From Rhodococcus triatomae BKS 15-14 (GTDB lineage: Bacteria; Actinomycetota; Actinomycetes; Mycobacteriales; Mycobacteriaceae), in NCBI GenBank assembly GCA_000341795.1, contig AODO01000066.1, positions 62,001 to 126,000 on the forward strand: 64,000 nucleotides of DNA, given 5' to 3'. Shown here one piece after another: positions 26,612 through 36,222 of this stretch. Numbering within the stretch: position 1 is the stretch's first letter; each line of letters opens with the position of its first letter. The position numbers and the translations under genes are program-made. The notes below the pieces were generated by a model. That model worked only from the letters and a program-made list of their open reading frames with translations. It searched no databases and was not told the origin of the DNA.

Positions 26612-26857
26612 GTGGCCGCGAGTGAGTCCGTCACCACCAACGTCGACACCGCCGAGGTGCCCTCCGCCGAATGGGGCTGGAGCGGCGAGGCCCCGCGCTT
26701 CTTCCGTTTCCTCGGCTGGTTCTTCGCCGCGTTCCTGCTCGTCTACACGATCGGCAACCACGAGGGCAAGGTCGAGGACGTGTGGCTCGTCGGCATCGCC
26801 GCGTTCATGGTCTTCATGCTGGTCCGCGACATCCTCCGTCGCCGCAAGCCGCGGTAA
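26612..26857 (+). CDS. DUF2631 family small membrane protein
   Basis: An 81-residue protein with an N-terminal soluble part (SAEWGWSGEAPRFFRFLGW) and two membrane segments (about residues 33-48 and 57-71). The pattern GNHEGKVEDVWLVGIA between the helices is typical of actinobacterial DUF2631. GTG 26612 is chosen because AGGAGG lies 9 nt upstream; the longer in-frame sequence overlaps the SRPBCC gene. Function is unknown. Confidence 0.85.
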   Translation: MAASESVTTNVDTAEVPSAEWGWSGEAPRFFRFLGWFFAAFLLVYTIGNHEGKVEDVWLVGIAAFMVFMLVRDILRRRKPR

Positions 26858-26874
26858 CCACACGACGTACGAGA

Positions 26875-26913
26875 AACGGCCGCGCCGCTCCCGCAGGGAG
26901 CCGCGCGGCCGTT
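26875..26913. terminator. bidirectional hairpin terminator
   Basis: An 18-bp GC-rich stem with one mismatch (26875-26892 with 26896-26913) and a 3-nt GCA loop, between the convergent DUF2631 gene (stop 26857) and rlmN (stop 26931). Confidence 0.75.
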
Positions 26914-26930
26914 GCCGTTCGTCCGGGCGT

Positions 26931-28040
26931 TCAGTTCTCGGCGGCCAGCTGCCCGCAGGCCGCGGCGATCTCCTGGCCGCGGGTGTCGCGCACGGTGCAC
27001 GAGACGCCCTGCGCGATGACGCGCCGCACGAACTCGCGCTCCACGTCCTTCGGCGCCGCGTCCCATTCGCTGCCCGGTGTCGGGTTCAGCGGGATCAGGT
27101 TGACGTGCACCAGGGAGCCGAGCGCCTTGTGCAGCTTCTTGCCGAGCATGTCCGCTCGCCACGGCTGATCGTTGACGTCCTTGATGAGCGCGTACTCGAT
27201 CGACACGCGCCTGCCGGTCTTGTCCGCGTAGTAACGGGCCGCGTCGAGAACCTCCGCGACCGACCATCTGTTGTTGACCGGAACCAGCGTGTCCCGCAGC
27301 TCGTCGTCAGGGGTGTGCAGCGACACCGCCAGCGTCACGGACAGACCCTCGTCGGCCAGCTTCCGGATCGCAGGTGCCAGCCCGACCGTCGACACGGTGA
27401 CCGACCGCTGCGAGAGCCCCAGCCCCTCGGGCGCAGGTGAGGTGATCCGGCGGACGGCCGCGACGACGCGCTTGTAGTTGGCGAGCGGCTCCCCCATGCC
27501 CATGAAGACCACGTTCGAGAGGCGACCCTCGCCGCCCGCGACCTCGCCGTCACGCATCGCGGCCGCGGCGGAACGGACCTGGTCGACGATCTCTGCGGTC
27601 GACAGGTTCCGGGTGAGACCGGCCTGACCGGTCGCACAGAACGGGCAGGCCATGCCGCAGCCCGCCTGGCTGGAAATGCACAGCGTCGCCCGATCCGGGT
27701 ACCGCATCAGCACCGACTCCAGCAACGTCCCGTCGTTCGCCTTCCACAGCGTCTTGCGGGTCGTCCCGTCGTCACAGGCCACGTGCCTGACCGGGGTGAG
27801 CAGCGTCGGGAACAACGCCTCGCCGACCTTCTCCCGCATCGCTGCGGGCAGGTCGGTCATCTTCTCGACGTCGGCTTCGAGGCGACCGTAGTACTGGCGG
27901 GCCAGCTGGTCGGCCCGGAATCCCGGCAGACCGAGTTCCTTGACCGCGGCCTTGCGACCGTCCGCGTCGAGGTCGGCGAGGTGCGTCGGGGGCATGCCGC
28001 GACGCGGAGCATTGAACACGAGGGGTACGGGAACGGCCAT
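26931..28040 (-). CDS. rlmN: dual-specificity 23S rRNA (A2503)/tRNA (A37) methyltransferase RlmN
   Basis: A 369-residue radical-SAM methyltransferase. The cluster motif is CGMACPFC (CxxxCxxC) in [17 protein letters not shown]. Further markers are [11 protein letters not shown] and, near the C-terminus, the methylated Cys region [25 protein letters not shown] 28040 is chosen as the first start that gives the normal N-terminus (an upstream in-frame extension is low-complexity). The gene is convergent with DUF2631 and divergent from a LapA-like gene. Confidence 0.95.
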   Translation of the reverse strand: MAVPVPLVFNAPRRGMPPTHLADLDADGRKAAVKELGLPGFRADQLARQYYGRLEADVEKMTDLPAAMREKVGEALFPTLLTPVRHVACDDGTTRKTLWKANDGTLLESVLMRYPDRATLCISSQAGCGMACPFCATGQAGLTRNLSTAEIVDQVRSAAAAMRDGEVAGGEGRLSNVVFMGMGEPLANYKRVVAAVRRITSPAPEGLGLSQRSVTVSTVGLAPAIRKLADEGLSVTLAVSLHTPDDELRDTLVPVNNRWSVAEVLDAARYYADKTGRRVSIEYALIKDVNDQPWRADMLGKKLHKALGSLVHVNLIPLNPTPGSEWDAAPKDVEREFVRRVIAQGVSCTVRDTRGQEIAAACGQLAAEN

Positions 28041-28172
28041 AGTGTCCACCAGTGTTCCACCCGGTGACCACCACATGCGAATTCGCGACGCGCATTCGCG
28101 CGAACATCACAGTTCGCGCCCTTATCACACGCGGTGCGTGCAATCACCCGACGGGTGCGTGATGATCACAGC

Positions 28173-28571
28173 ATGTCCACCACCGACGGACCCGAACGCG
28201 ACAGCACGACGGACCCGAACGCCGACCTCGGCGGACCTCCGCCAGCGGAGCCCCCGGTTCCCCCCAACCCCGTGTCCGGCCCGGACGCCGAGGCGGTGCG
28301 GCGACACACCAGCATGGGGCACACCAAGGCGGCCGCCACGTGGACCGGCCTCGTCATCGGCGTCCTCGTACTGATCGTGCTGCTCGTCTTCATCCTCCAG
28401 AACCTCGACAGCGTCAGCCTGAATCTGTTCTGGTGGGAGTTCTCCGTTCCCCTCGGCATCGGGCTCCTGCTGGCCGCGATCGCCGGTGCGCTGGTCATGG
28501 CGCTCGCCGGGGGCGTCCGGATCGTCCAGATCCGGCGGCTCGCGAAGCGGGCGACGAAACCCGAACCCTGA
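28173..28571 (+). CDS. LapA-domain (DUF1049) membrane protein
   Basis: A 132-residue protein with an acidic/proline-rich cytoplasmic N-terminus of about 55 residues, then two membrane helices joined by FILQNLDSVSLNLFWWEFSVPLG, which is the LapA signature, and a basic C-terminus. In E. coli LapA takes part in lipopolysaccharide assembly; in actinobacteria the role is unknown. It is divergent from rlmN. No clear ribosome site precedes the ATG. Confidence 0.85.
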   Translation: MSTTDGPERDSTTDPNADLGGPPPAEPPVPPNPVSGPDAEAVRRHTSMGHTKAAATWTGLVIGVLVLIVLLVFILQNLDSVSLNLFWWEFSVPLGIGLLLAAIAGALVMALAGGVRIVQIRRLAKRATKPEP

Positions 28572-28586
28572 GCCACCCGCGGCCTG

Positions 28587-29312
28587 TCAGCCGACGACGA
28601 GGCCGATCGGGGCACGTCGCGTGTGAACGCGGTAACCGACGTCGAAGGACAGTCCTGGGATCTGCGCACACGCCCGATCCGCCGTTCGCTCGGAGAACTC
28701 GATGCCGAGGACAGCGCGCAGTGACCTCCGGTCCTCGAACGCCCACCGGGTCGCGACCCGGGTGAGGTCGAACCCCTGCGCCGCGAAGAACGACTCGACC
28801 ACCGCGGGGTCGTAGTGCGGCAGATCCGCACACATCCACTGCCCGTAGCCACCGACCGTCGCGTCCAGATCGACCACCACGAGGGTGCCGCCCGGCCGCA
28901 GCACCCTCATCGCCTCGGTGATCCCCGGCCCGCAACCGGGCCCGAAGAAGTACGCGGTCCGCGCATGCACGACGTCGACGCTGCGATCCGGCAGCGGCAG
29001 ATGTTCGGCGGTTCCTGCGAGCACGCGGACTTCGGCGGTTCCGGCCGTTCGCTCTCGTGCCCGCGCCACGAGTGGTGGGTGCGGTTCGACCCCGATCACC
29101 GAGCGTGCGTCGCGTGCGAACTCCGGCAGGTGGTAGCCGGTGCCACATCCGACGTCGACGACGTCGCGGCCGGTCCAGTCGGCGAGTTCGCGGAGTACGG
29201 CGAAGACGGCACCATCCACGTCCTGTGCGCGGTTCTCCACCTCGTAGATGTGGGGCCAGTGCCAGATGTTGGGACTGGGAATCGGCTCCCCCGGCCGCGG
29301 TCGGCGGGTCAC
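28587..29312 (-). CDS. class I SAM-dependent methyltransferase
   Basis: A 241-residue methyltransferase with motif I VVDVGCGTGYHLPEF (about residues 49-63), motif II-like DRSVDVVHARTAYFFGPG and motif III RVLRPGGTLVVVDLD. The GTG start at 29312 overlaps the cdsA stop (GTGA), so it is translationally coupled to cdsA. The substrate is unknown; the coupling hints at a link to lipids or the envelope, but that is inference. Confidence 0.88.
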   Translation of the reverse strand: MTRRPRPGEPIPSPNIWHWPHIYEVENRAQDVDGAVFAVLRELADWTGRDVVDVGCGTGYHLPEFARDARSVIGVEPHPPLVARARERTAGTAEVRVLAGTAEHLPLPDRSVDVVHARTAYFFGPGCGPGITEAMRVLRPGGTLVVVDLDATVGGYGQWMCADLPHYDPAVVESFFAAQGFDLTRVATRWAFEDRRSLRAVLGIEFSERTADRACAQIPGLSFDVGYRVHTRRAPIGLVVG

Positions 29313-30214
29313 AGCAGGGCCGAGAGCACCAGCCACGTCACGAACGCCGACGGAAGCATCGAATCCAGACGGTCCATGATGCCGCCGTGTCCGGGCAGCA
29401 GTGTGCCCATGTCCTTGATTCCGAGATCGCGTTTGACCTGCGACTCGATCAGGTCGCCGAGGGTTCCGGTCAGTACCAGCACCACACCGAGGAGCGCACC
29501 GATCACCGGATTCGCGTCGAGGATCAGTGTCACCGTGAGCAACGACCCGATGATCGCGAAGACCAGCGACCCGGCGAATCCCTCCCAGGACTTCTTCGGA
29601 CTGATCGCGGGCACCATCGGGTGCTTGCCGAACAGGACGCCCGCCGTGTATCCACCGACGTCCGAGCAGACAACACCGATCATGAACACGAAGACCCACT
29701 TGTTGCCGCCGTCGTGCGTGACCATCAGGGTCGCGAACGACGCCAACAGCGGCAGCCACGCCGCGACGAACACCGTGATCGCGATGTCCCGCAAGTAGTT
29801 GCGGGGCGCCGTGTGCAGGCCCTGGTCGAGAAGCCGCCAGACCATGCACGCGAGCACGGTCGCAGCGAACGCGCCGAGGACTCCGGCCGTCCCGTACGGC
29901 CATCCCAACCAGATGACCGCCTGACCACCGAGGATCAGGGGAATTCGGGGGACGAGGATGTCGCTCTCCCGGAGTCGCTTCGCGACCTCCCACGTTGCGA
30001 TCGCGATCGCGGCCCCGACGATCCCGAACCACACCTTCGGCACCAGGAACAGGGACACGATGACGAGCGCGCCGAGCGCCACCCCGACCGCGATCGCGGC
30101 GGGCAGATTCCTGCCCGCCTTCGACTGGGTGGCGGTGGCGGCCGGCGCCGGGCCCGGGTGGGGACCGTCTGTCCCATCGTGGCGCTCCGCGCCGGTGGGA
30201 CTGTCGGTGGACAC
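29309..30214 (-). CDS. cdsA: phosphatidate cytidylyltransferase
   Basis: Makes CDP-diacylglycerol from phosphatidate and CTP at the membrane, the branch point for phosphatidylinositol, cardiolipin and related lipids. The 301-residue product has about eight membrane segments and the family signature SQVKRDLGIKDMGTLLPGHGGIMDRLDS near the C-terminus (D and H ligands). It starts 3 bp past frr, forming pyrH-frr-cdsA as in mycobacteria, and is coupled to the methyltransferase downstream. Confidence 0.95.
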   Translation of the reverse strand: MSTDSPTGAERHDGTDGPHPGPAPAATATQSKAGRNLPAAIAVGVALGALVIVSLFLVPKVWFGIVGAAIAIATWEVAKRLRESDILVPRIPLILGGQAVIWLGWPYGTAGVLGAFAATVLACMVWRLLDQGLHTAPRNYLRDIAITVFVAAWLPLLASFATLMVTHDGGNKWVFVFMIGVVCSDVGGYTAGVLFGKHPMVPAISPKKSWEGFAGSLVFAIIGSLLTVTLILDANPVIGALLGVVLVLTGTLGDLIESQVKRDLGIKDMGTLLPGHGGIMDRLDSMLPSAFVTWLVLSALL

Positions 30215-30217
30215 CGC

Positions 30218-30775
30218 CTAGACCTCCATCAATTCGGCTTCCTTGTGCTTGACCAGCTCGTCGATGTGGGCGACGTACTTCGCCGTCGTCTTATCGAGCT
30301 CCTTCTCGGCGCGCCCGACCTCGTCCTCGCCGGCCTCGCCGTCCTTCTGGATCCGGTTCAGCTCGTCCATGGCCTTGCGGCGGACGTTGCGGATCGCGAC
30401 CTTCGCGTCCTCGCCCTTGGCCTTGGACTGCTTCACCAGCTCGCGGCGGCGCTCCTCGGTCAGCTGCGGGACCGAGACGCGGATCAGGGTGCCGTCGTCG
30501 GTCGGGTTGACGCCCAGGTCCGAGTTGCGGATCGCGTTCTGGATCGGGCCGAGCTGCGACGCCTCGTACGGCTTGATGACGACGAGTCGGGCCTCCGGCA
30601 CGGTGATGGACGCGACCTGCGAGATCGGGGTCATCGCGCCGTAGTACTCGATCGCGATCCGGTTGAACATGCCCGGGTTCGCGCGACCGGTACGGATTCC
30701 GCCGAGATCGTCCTTCGCCGAGGCGACGGTCTTCTCCATCTTCTCCTCTGCGTCGAAGAGAGCTTCATCGATCAC
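30218..30775 (-). CDS. frr: ribosome recycling factor
   Basis: A 185-residue protein that splits post-termination ribosomes with EF-G. The start [17 protein letters not shown], the hinge region [13 protein letters not shown] and the C-terminal helix [25 protein letters not shown] are all typical. GTG start at 30775 with GGAGG upstream. Between pyrH and cdsA as in most bacteria. Confidence 0.97.
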   Translation of the reverse strand: MIDEALFDAEEKMEKTVASAKDDLGGIRTGRANPGMFNRIAIEYYGAMTPISQVASITVPEARLVVIKPYEASQLGPIQNAIRNSDLGVNPTDDGTLIRVSVPQLTEERRRELVKQSKAKGEDAKVAIRNVRRKAMDELNRIQKDGEAGEDEVGRAEKELDKTTAKYVAHIDELVKHKEAELMEV

Positions 30776-30820
30776 GGTGGTCCTCCAGGCTCGCGGGGTT
30801 GCTTCGGGTGGTGGTGCTGG

Positions 30821-31579
30821 TCACGACCTCACCAGCGTTCCGATCTTCTCACCGGAGACCGCACGCGCGATGTTTCCCTCGGTGAGCAGGTTGAACACCA
30901 TGATCGGCATCTGGTTGTCCATGCAGAGGCTGAACGCGGTGGCATCCGCGACCTTCAACCCCTGTTCGATGACCTCACGGTGGCTGATCTCGGTGTACAT
31001 CGTCGCGGTCGGGTCGATCCGCGGGTCCGCGGTGTAGACGCCGTCGACGGCCTTCGCCATGAGGACCACGTCGGCACCGATCTCGAGGGCGCGCTGGGCG
31101 GCGGTGGTGTCCGTGGAGAAGTACGGCATGCCCATGCCGGCGCCGAAGATCACGACGCGCCCCTTCTCGAGGTGCCTACGCGCACGCAGCGGCAGGTACG
31201 GCTCCGCGACCTGACCCATGGTGATGGCGGTCTGCACGCGGGTGTCGATGCCTTCCTTCTCCAGGAAGTCCTGCAGCGCAAGACAGTTCATGACGGTGCC
31301 GAGCATGCCCATGTAGTCGGAGCGCGCGCGGTCCATGCCACGCTGCTGCAGCTCCGCACCTCGGAAGAAGTTGCCGCCGCCGATCACGACGGCCACCTGG
31401 ACACCGCTCTCGACGACCGCCCGGATCTGCCGCGCCACCGTCTGCACGACGTCGGGATCGAGTCCGACCTCGCCACCACCGAACATTTCTCCGCCGAGCT
31501 TGAGCAGGACGCGGGTGAAACCGTCGCGCCGGGATCCCGTGTCGGACTGTGAGGAGTCGGATGGGGCGGATTCGGTCAT
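30821..31579 (-). CDS. pyrH: UMP kinase
   Basis: The bacterial hexameric amino-acid-kinase-type UMP kinase (252 residues). The key motifs are [38 protein letters not shown] and [22 protein letters not shown] 31579 is chosen because AAGGAG lies 6 nt upstream; a longer in-frame extension is arginine-rich and unlikely. The N-terminal 15 residues beyond the core are Ser/Thr-rich. First gene of pyrH-frr-cdsA; divergent from an SDR gene. Confidence 0.96.
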   Translation of the reverse strand: MTESAPSDSSQSDTGSRRDGFTRVLLKLGGEMFGGGEVGLDPDVVQTVARQIRAVVESGVQVAVVIGGGNFFRGAELQQRGMDRARSDYMGMLGTVMNCLALQDFLEKEGIDTRVQTAITMGQVAEPYLPLRARRHLEKGRVVIFGAGMGMPYFSTDTTAAQRALEIGADVVLMAKAVDGVYTADPRIDPTATMYTEISHREVIEQGLKVADATAFSLCMDNQMPIMVFNLLTEGNIARAVSGEKIGTLVRS

Positions 31580-31777
31580 GACTCTCCTTCGTCTCGGATC
31601 GCGGGGTGACGCGACCAGCATGAATCGGCCATCGTCGGCGGTGTAGCCACAGATGACCCCTCCATCCTGCCCTATACCGGCCCGCGCACCACCTTCGGGG
31701 CCGTAGGCTCGCGCGGCGCGCGCCGGTGCGCGCCAGGACTACGAGGAGTCCCAGGACTCTGACGACAAGGGAGTGTC

Positions 31778-32569
31778 ATGATTCTCGATCGTTTCCGGGT
31801 GACCGGCCAGGTGGCCGTGGTCACCGGCGCCGGTCGCGGCGTTGGTGCCGCGTCCGCGATCGCCCTCGCCGAGGCGGGCGCGGACGTCGTGCTCGCCGCA
31901 CGCACCACCGACCAGCTGGAGAAGGTGGCCGACCAGATCCGGTCCACGGGCAGGCGGGCACACGTCGTCGCGGCGGACCTGTCCGACCTCGATCAGGTGG
32001 CCGCACTCCCCGACGCGGCCGTCGCGGCGTTCGGACGGCTCGACATCGTCGTCAACAACGTCGGCGGTGCGATGCCGACGCCGCTGCAGCAGACCTCGAC
32101 CCGGCAACTCGAGGAGGCCTTCCACTTCAACGTCTCGACAGCACACGCCCTGGTGCGGGCCGCCGTGCCGCACATCCTCGACACCGCGGGCGGCGGGGCG
32201 ATCGTCAACGTGTCGTCGGTGGTCGGACGCGTCGGTGGCCGCGGCTACGCCGCCTACGGAACGGCGAAGGCGGCGGTCGCGCACTACACGCGCCTCGCGG
32301 CGGCCGACCTGTCACCGCGGATCCGGGTCAATTGCGTCTCGCTCGGTTCGGTGCTCACCTCGGCGCTCGACGTGGTCGCACAGAACCCGGAGATCAAGAC
32401 CGCGATGGAGTCCGCGACCCCGCTGCACCGGATCGGCGAACCGGAGGACGCGTCGGCCGCGGTGCTCTACCTGTGCTCGCCGGCCGGGTCCTACCTGACC
32501 GGCAAGGTCCTCGAGGTGGACGGCGGCCTGCAGACCCCGAACCTGGACTTCGGCCTTCCCGACCTGTGA
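31778..32569 (+). CDS. short-chain dehydrogenase/reductase (SDR)
   Basis: A 263-residue classical SDR. It has the NAD(P) motif [14 protein letters not shown] (TGxxxGxG), NNVGG in place of NNAG, and a catalytic set with S in [12 protein letters not shown]237-type [10 protein letters not shown] (YxxxK) and K. The C-terminus has LEVDGGL. GGGAG precedes the ATG. It is divergent from pyrH and ends before a very strong hairpin. Substrate not predictable; no neighbour suggests one. Confidence 0.9.
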   Translation: MILDRFRVTGQVAVVTGAGRGVGAASAIALAEAGADVVLAARTTDQLEKVADQIRSTGRRAHVVAADLSDLDQVAALPDAAVAAFGRLDIVVNNVGGAMPTPLQQTSTRQLEEAFHFNVSTAHALVRAAVPHILDTAGGGAIVNVSSVVGRVGGRGYAAYGTAKAAVAHYTRLAAADLSPRIRVNCVSLGSVLTSALDVVAQNPEIKTAMESATPLHRIGEPEDASAAVLYLCSPAGSYLTGKVLEVDGGLQTPNLDFGLPDL

Positions 32570-32586
32570 CCCACGGTCACCTCACA

Positions 32587-32630
32587 GCAGAGCGGCCCCG
32601 TCACCGATTCCGGTGACGGGGCCGCTCTGC
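32587..32630. terminator. very strong bidirectional hairpin terminator
   Basis: A perfect 20-bp stem (32587-32606 with 32611-32630) with an ATTC loop, between the convergent SDR gene (stop 32569) and tsf (stop 32646). Confidence 0.85.
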
Positions 32631-32645
32631 GGAATCTGCCTGCTG

Positions 32646-33470
32646 CTAGCTGGCGCCGACCTCGAAGCGAGCGAAGCGGACCAGGGTGACCCCGGCCTCG
32701 TCCAGCAGCGCCTTGACGGTCTTCTTGCTGTCGGTGACCGACGACTGCTCGGTCAGGACGACGTCCTTGAAGAACCCGTTGACGCGACCCTCGACGATCT
32801 TCGGGAGAGCAGCCTCGGGCTTGCCCTCCTCCTTCGCGGTCTGCTCGGCGATGCGGCGCTCGTTCTCGACGATGTCCGCAGGGACCTCGTCGCGGGTGAG
32901 GTACTTCGCCTTGAGCGCGGCGACCTGCATGGCGGCGGCGCGGGCGGCCTCGGCAGCCGCGTCGCCCTCGCCGGTGTACTCGATCAGGACGCCGACGGCG
33001 GGCGGCAGATCGGATGCACGCTTGTGCAGGTAGGTCGCGACCGGGCCGTCGAAGGCGACGACGCGACGGAGCTCGAGCTTCTCACCGATCTTGGCGGAGA
33101 GCTCCTGGACCAGGGCGTCGACGGTCTTGCCGTCGACGTCGACGGCCTTGAGGGCCTCGAGGTCGGCCGGCTTCGCGACGGCGGCGGCCGCGACGATCCG
33201 GTCGGCGAGCGCCTGGAACTCGGCGTTCTTCGCAACGAAGTCGGTCTCGGCGTTGAGCTCGATCATGACGCCGTCCTTGGCGATGACCAGGCCCTCGGCG
33301 GTGGAACGCTCGGCGCGCTTGCCGACGTCCTTGGCACCCTTGATGCGGAGCAGCTCGACGGCCTTGTCGAAGTCGCCGTCCGTCTCGGCCAGAGCGTTCT
33401 TGCAGTCCATCATTCCGGAGCCGGTGAGCTCGCGGAGCCGCTTAACGTCTGCTGCGGTGTAGTTCGCCAT
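32646..33470 (-). CDS. tsf: elongation factor Ts
   Basis: Nucleotide exchange factor for EF-Tu, 274 residues. The N-terminal UBA-like domain is [27 protein letters not shown], followed by the EF-Tu contact [10 protein letters not shown] 33470 is chosen from the conserved N-terminus, with AGGAGG upstream. Downstream of rpsB, with a hairpin in the short gap. Confidence 0.97.
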   Translation of the reverse strand: MANYTAADVKRLRELTGSGMMDCKNALAETDGDFDKAVELLRIKGAKDVGKRAERSTAEGLVIAKDGVMIELNAETDFVAKNAEFQALADRIVAAAAVAKPADLEALKAVDVDGKTVDALVQELSAKIGEKLELRRVVAFDGPVATYLHKRASDLPPAVGVLIEYTGEGDAAAEAARAAAMQVAALKAKYLTRDEVPADIVENERRIAEQTAKEEGKPEAALPKIVEGRVNGFFKDVVLTEQSSVTDSKKTVKALLDEAGVTLVRFARFEVGAS

Positions 33471-33515
33471 CGGGGGCGAGCCTCCTCGAATGAGTTCGGG
33501 TGGTGGAAAGTCGAA

Positions 33516-33555
33516 CGGCTCCGACCCGTCGCGTACTGCGGTCGGGTCGGAGCCG
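33516..33555 (-). terminator. hairpin in the rpsB-tsf gap, possible attenuator
   Basis: A perfect 13-bp GC-rich stem (33516-33528 with 33543-33555) with a 14-nt loop, between rpsB and tsf. It could partly terminate or stabilise the rpsB mRNA. Confidence 0.6.
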
Positions 33556-33561
33556 GAGAGA

Positions 33562-34401
33562 CTAGGCCTGCGGTGCGTCGGCCTCGGTCGCGGGCGCGGC
33601 CTCGGCAGCGGGAGCCTCGGCGGCGGGCGCGGCCTGCGAGAGCAGCTCCTGCTCCCACTCGGCGAGCGGCTCGGCGCCGGCCTCGGGCTTGCTGTCGTCG
33701 GCGGAGCCACGGCCGGCACGAGCCTGGAGGCCCTCGGCGACGGCGGAGGCGACGACCTTGGTCAGCAGCGCAGCGGAGCGGATGGCGTCGTCGTTACCCG
33801 GGATCGGGTAGTCGACGAGGTCGGGGTCGCAGTTGGTGTCCAGGATCGCGATGACCGGGATGTTCAGCTTGCGAGCCTCGGAGACCGCGAGGTGCTCCTT
33901 GTTGGTGTCGACGACCCAGATGGCCGACGGAACCTTGGCCATGTCGCGGATACCGCCGAGGGTGCGATCCAGCTTGGTCATCTCACGCGTGAGCATGAGG
34001 ATTTCCTTCTTGGTGCGACCCTCGAAGCCACCGGTCTGCTCCATGGACTCGAGTTCCTTCAGGCGCAGCAGGCGCTTGTGGACCGTCGAGAAGTTGGTGA
34101 GCATGCCGCCCAGCCAGCGCTGGTTCACGAAGGGCATGCCGACGCGGGTGGCCTCGTCCGCGATGGACTCCTGCGCCTGCTTCTTGGTGCCGACGAACAG
34201 GATGGTGCCACCGTGTGCAACGGTCTCCTTGACGAACTCGTACGCCTTGTCGATGTACGTCAGGGTCTGCTGCAGGTCGATGATGTAGATGCCGTTGCGG
34301 TCCGTGAGGATGAAACGCTTCATCTTCGGGTTCCAGCGACGGGTCTGATGTCCGAAGTGGGTACCACTGTCGAGCATCTGCTTCATGGTTACGACAGCCA
34401 T
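33562..34401 (-). CDS. rpsB: 30S ribosomal protein S2
   Basis: A 279-residue S2. The start [27 protein letters not shown], the middle [11 protein letters not shown] and [10 protein letters not shown] are typical. The last 40 residues are an Ala/Glu/Pro-rich tail common in actinobacteria. An AAAGAGG lies upstream of ATG 34401. The 287-bp region upstream, shared with the divergent M23 gene, has a TTGACA at 34511-34516 (minus strand), but the matching -10 is poor. First gene of rpsB-tsf. Confidence 0.97.
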   Translation of the reverse strand: MAVVTMKQMLDSGTHFGHQTRRWNPKMKRFILTDRNGIYIIDLQQTLTYIDKAYEFVKETVAHGGTILFVGTKKQAQESIADEATRVGMPFVNQRWLGGMLTNFSTVHKRLLRLKELESMEQTGGFEGRTKKEILMLTREMTKLDRTLGGIRDMAKVPSAIWVVDTNKEHLAVSEARKLNIPVIAILDTNCDPDLVDYPIPGNDDAIRSAALLTKVVASAVAEGLQARAGRGSADDSKPEAGAEPLAEWEQELLSQAAPAAEAPAAEAAPATEADAPQA

Positions 34402-34688
34402 GGCTGTTGTACCTCTTTCAATTGCCGGTTGTCGCAGGAGTCGGTGACCCCTGCCCTGGCGCCCGACAGCGCTCGGACCCTGCACGAATGCGGGACCAGC
34501 CGAGAGCTGTTGTCAATGCGCGGGCGCGCGAAGTCGGACTGCGCGAGCACAGACCGCCCAACGAGTGTACTTCCTGCACCGGCCCGGATCCCAATCGGTC
34601 CGTTTCCCCTGTGGACGGGGCCGGCTCACCGTCCACAGACCGGCCGCACGGGCTTCCACCCCGCCCCACGGTCCGGGACCGTGGGTGG

Positions 34689-35171
34689 ATGCGGTTCGTC
34701 TCGGTCCTCGTCCTGTGTGCGGCCCTCCTGATCGTGGGTCAAGCCCAGGCCTCCGCGTCGGGATTCGCCTGGCCACTGCGGCCCCGACCCCTGGTACTGA
34801 CGTCCTTCGATCCGCCTGCCCGCGACTGGCTGCCCGGGCATCGTGGCGTCGACCTCGGCGGCGCGGTCGGCCAGCCGGTCCTCGCGGCCGGAGACGGCAT
34901 CGTCGCGTTCGCGGGTGTCGTCGCGGGCAAACCGGTGGTCTCGATCGACCACCCGGGCGGGCTGCGCACCACCTACGAGCCGGTCGAGGCCCAGGTGCAC
35001 ACCGGTGCGCGCGTGGTGGTCGGCGCACGCATCGGGACACTGGTGACCGGTCACGCCGACTGCGCCGGGACGTGCCTGCACTGGGGTGTGCGCCGGGGCC
35101 GCGACGAGTACCTCGATCCGCTGGCGCTGGTCCGGGCGACACCCGTGCGACTCAAGCCGCTCCGCGGATGA
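34689..35171 (+). CDS. M23/LytM-like secreted protein with degenerate active site
   Basis: A 160-residue secreted protein with a signal peptide (about 24 residues, ending ASASG). The LytM fold is clear: PGHRGVDLGGAVGQPVLAAGDG gives H51 and D55, and H131 is in CLHWGV, so three zinc-ligand positions remain. However, the catalytic His of the usual HxH is Cys129 (C-L-H), and the usual YAH is Y-E-P. C125 and C129 may form a disulfide. It is likely not a standard peptidase and may be a binding or activator protein. Corresponds in position to Rv2891, next to rpsB. Confidence 0.85.
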   Translation: MRFVSVLVLCAALLIVGQAQASASGFAWPLRPRPLVLTSFDPPARDWLPGHRGVDLGGAVGQPVLAAGDGIVAFAGVVAGKPVVSIDHPGGLRTTYEPVEAQVHTGARVVVGARIGTLVTGHADCAGTCLHWGVRRGRDEYLDPLALVRATPVRLKPLRG

Positions 35172-35201
35172 CAGGCCGGGTCTCCTGCCGGATTCGAACG
35201 G

Positions 35202-36161
35202 TCAGGCCCGCGGATGCGCCTGGTCGTGCACCGCGCGCAGCCGCGCGACCGACACGTGCGTGTAGAGCTGCGTCGTCGCGAGACTGTTGTGGCCGAGCAA
35301 CTCCTGCACGACCCGCAGGTCGGCGCCGCCCTCCAGCAGATGTGTCGCAGCCGAGTGACGCAGCCCGTGCGGCCCCAGACTCGGCGCGCCGGGAACCGCG
35401 TCGAGCACCTCGTGCACGACGGTCCGTGCCTGCCGCTGGTCGAGGCGGCCGCCGCGCTTCCCGAGCAGCAGTGCTCGCCCGGACTTCGGTGACGCGAGCG
35501 CCGGCCTGCCCACCTCGAGCCACGCGTCGAGGGCCTCGGCCGCCGGTGCCCCGAACGGGACCGACCGCTGCTTGTCCCCCTTGCCGACAACTCGGACGAC
35601 GCGCCGTTCGCGATCGACGTCGTCGAGGTCGAGTCCGCACAGCTCGCCGACGCGGATCCCGCTCGCGTACAACATCTCCACCACGAGCCGGTCCCGGACC
35701 GCAACGGGATCGAGTTGCGCCGCACCGGATTCCGCCGCTCTCATCGCCTCCTCGGCCTGCCCTTGGCGAAGCACTGCAGGAAGCGTCCGATGCGTCCTCG
35801 GGGCGGCGAGCCGGACCCCGGGGTCCCGGGGGATCCGTCGCGTGCGGGTCAGCCACGCGGTGAACGTGCGCGCCGACGCGGTACGTCGCGCGAGCGTCGT
35901 GCGCGCCACTCCCGCGGCGGACTGGGCGGCCAGCCAGGCCCGCAACGTGGCGAGGTCGACGTCCTCGAGCCGGACCTCCGGATCGGCGGCGGCGACGTGG
36001 GTGAGCAGCGAACGCACGTCACCGAGATACGCCCGGACCGTGTGCTCGGACCGGCCGCGCTCGAGCCGTAGATGGTCGGTGTACGAGTCGAGCAGCTCGG
36101 CCAGTCGGGGTGGCAGCGGTTCGGCGGGGTCACCGGATGCGGGCTGCTCGGCAGGAGGCAT
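35202..36161 (-). CDS. xerC: tyrosine recombinase XerC
   Basis: A 319-residue site-specific recombinase that resolves chromosome dimers at dif with XerD. The N-terminal SAM-like domain ([20 protein letters not shown]) is followed by the catalytic domain: R in [14 protein letters not shown], the Lys loop GKGDKQR, HxxR in [17 protein letters not shown], then [15 protein letters not shown] with the nucleophile Tyr. ATG 36161 is chosen; a GTG a few codons upstream is possible. It converges on the M23 gene with a 30-bp gap. No dif-like site was recognised here. Confidence 0.94.
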   Translation of the reverse strand: MPPAEQPASGDPAEPLPPRLAELLDSYTDHLRLERGRSEHTVRAYLGDVRSLLTHVAAADPEVRLEDVDLATLRAWLAAQSAAGVARTTLARRTASARTFTAWLTRTRRIPRDPGVRLAAPRTHRTLPAVLRQGQAEEAMRAAESGAAQLDPVAVRDRLVVEMLYASGIRVGELCGLDLDDVDRERRVVRVVGKGDKQRSVPFGAPAAEALDAWLEVGRPALASPKSGRALLLGKRGGRLDQRQARTVVHEVLDAVPGAPSLGPHGLRHSAATHLLEGGADLRVVQELLGHNSLATTQLYTHVSVARLRAVHDQAHPRA

Positions 36162-36222
36162 GTGTCGAAGGGTCACCGGGGCAAGGGAATAAATCAAGCA
36201 TCCGCGCCGCTGGCTCTCGGAT

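Noticed and set aside
35172-36222. A dif site next to xerC
   Set aside because: No 28-bp XerC/XerD-type two-arm sequence was recognised around the gene.
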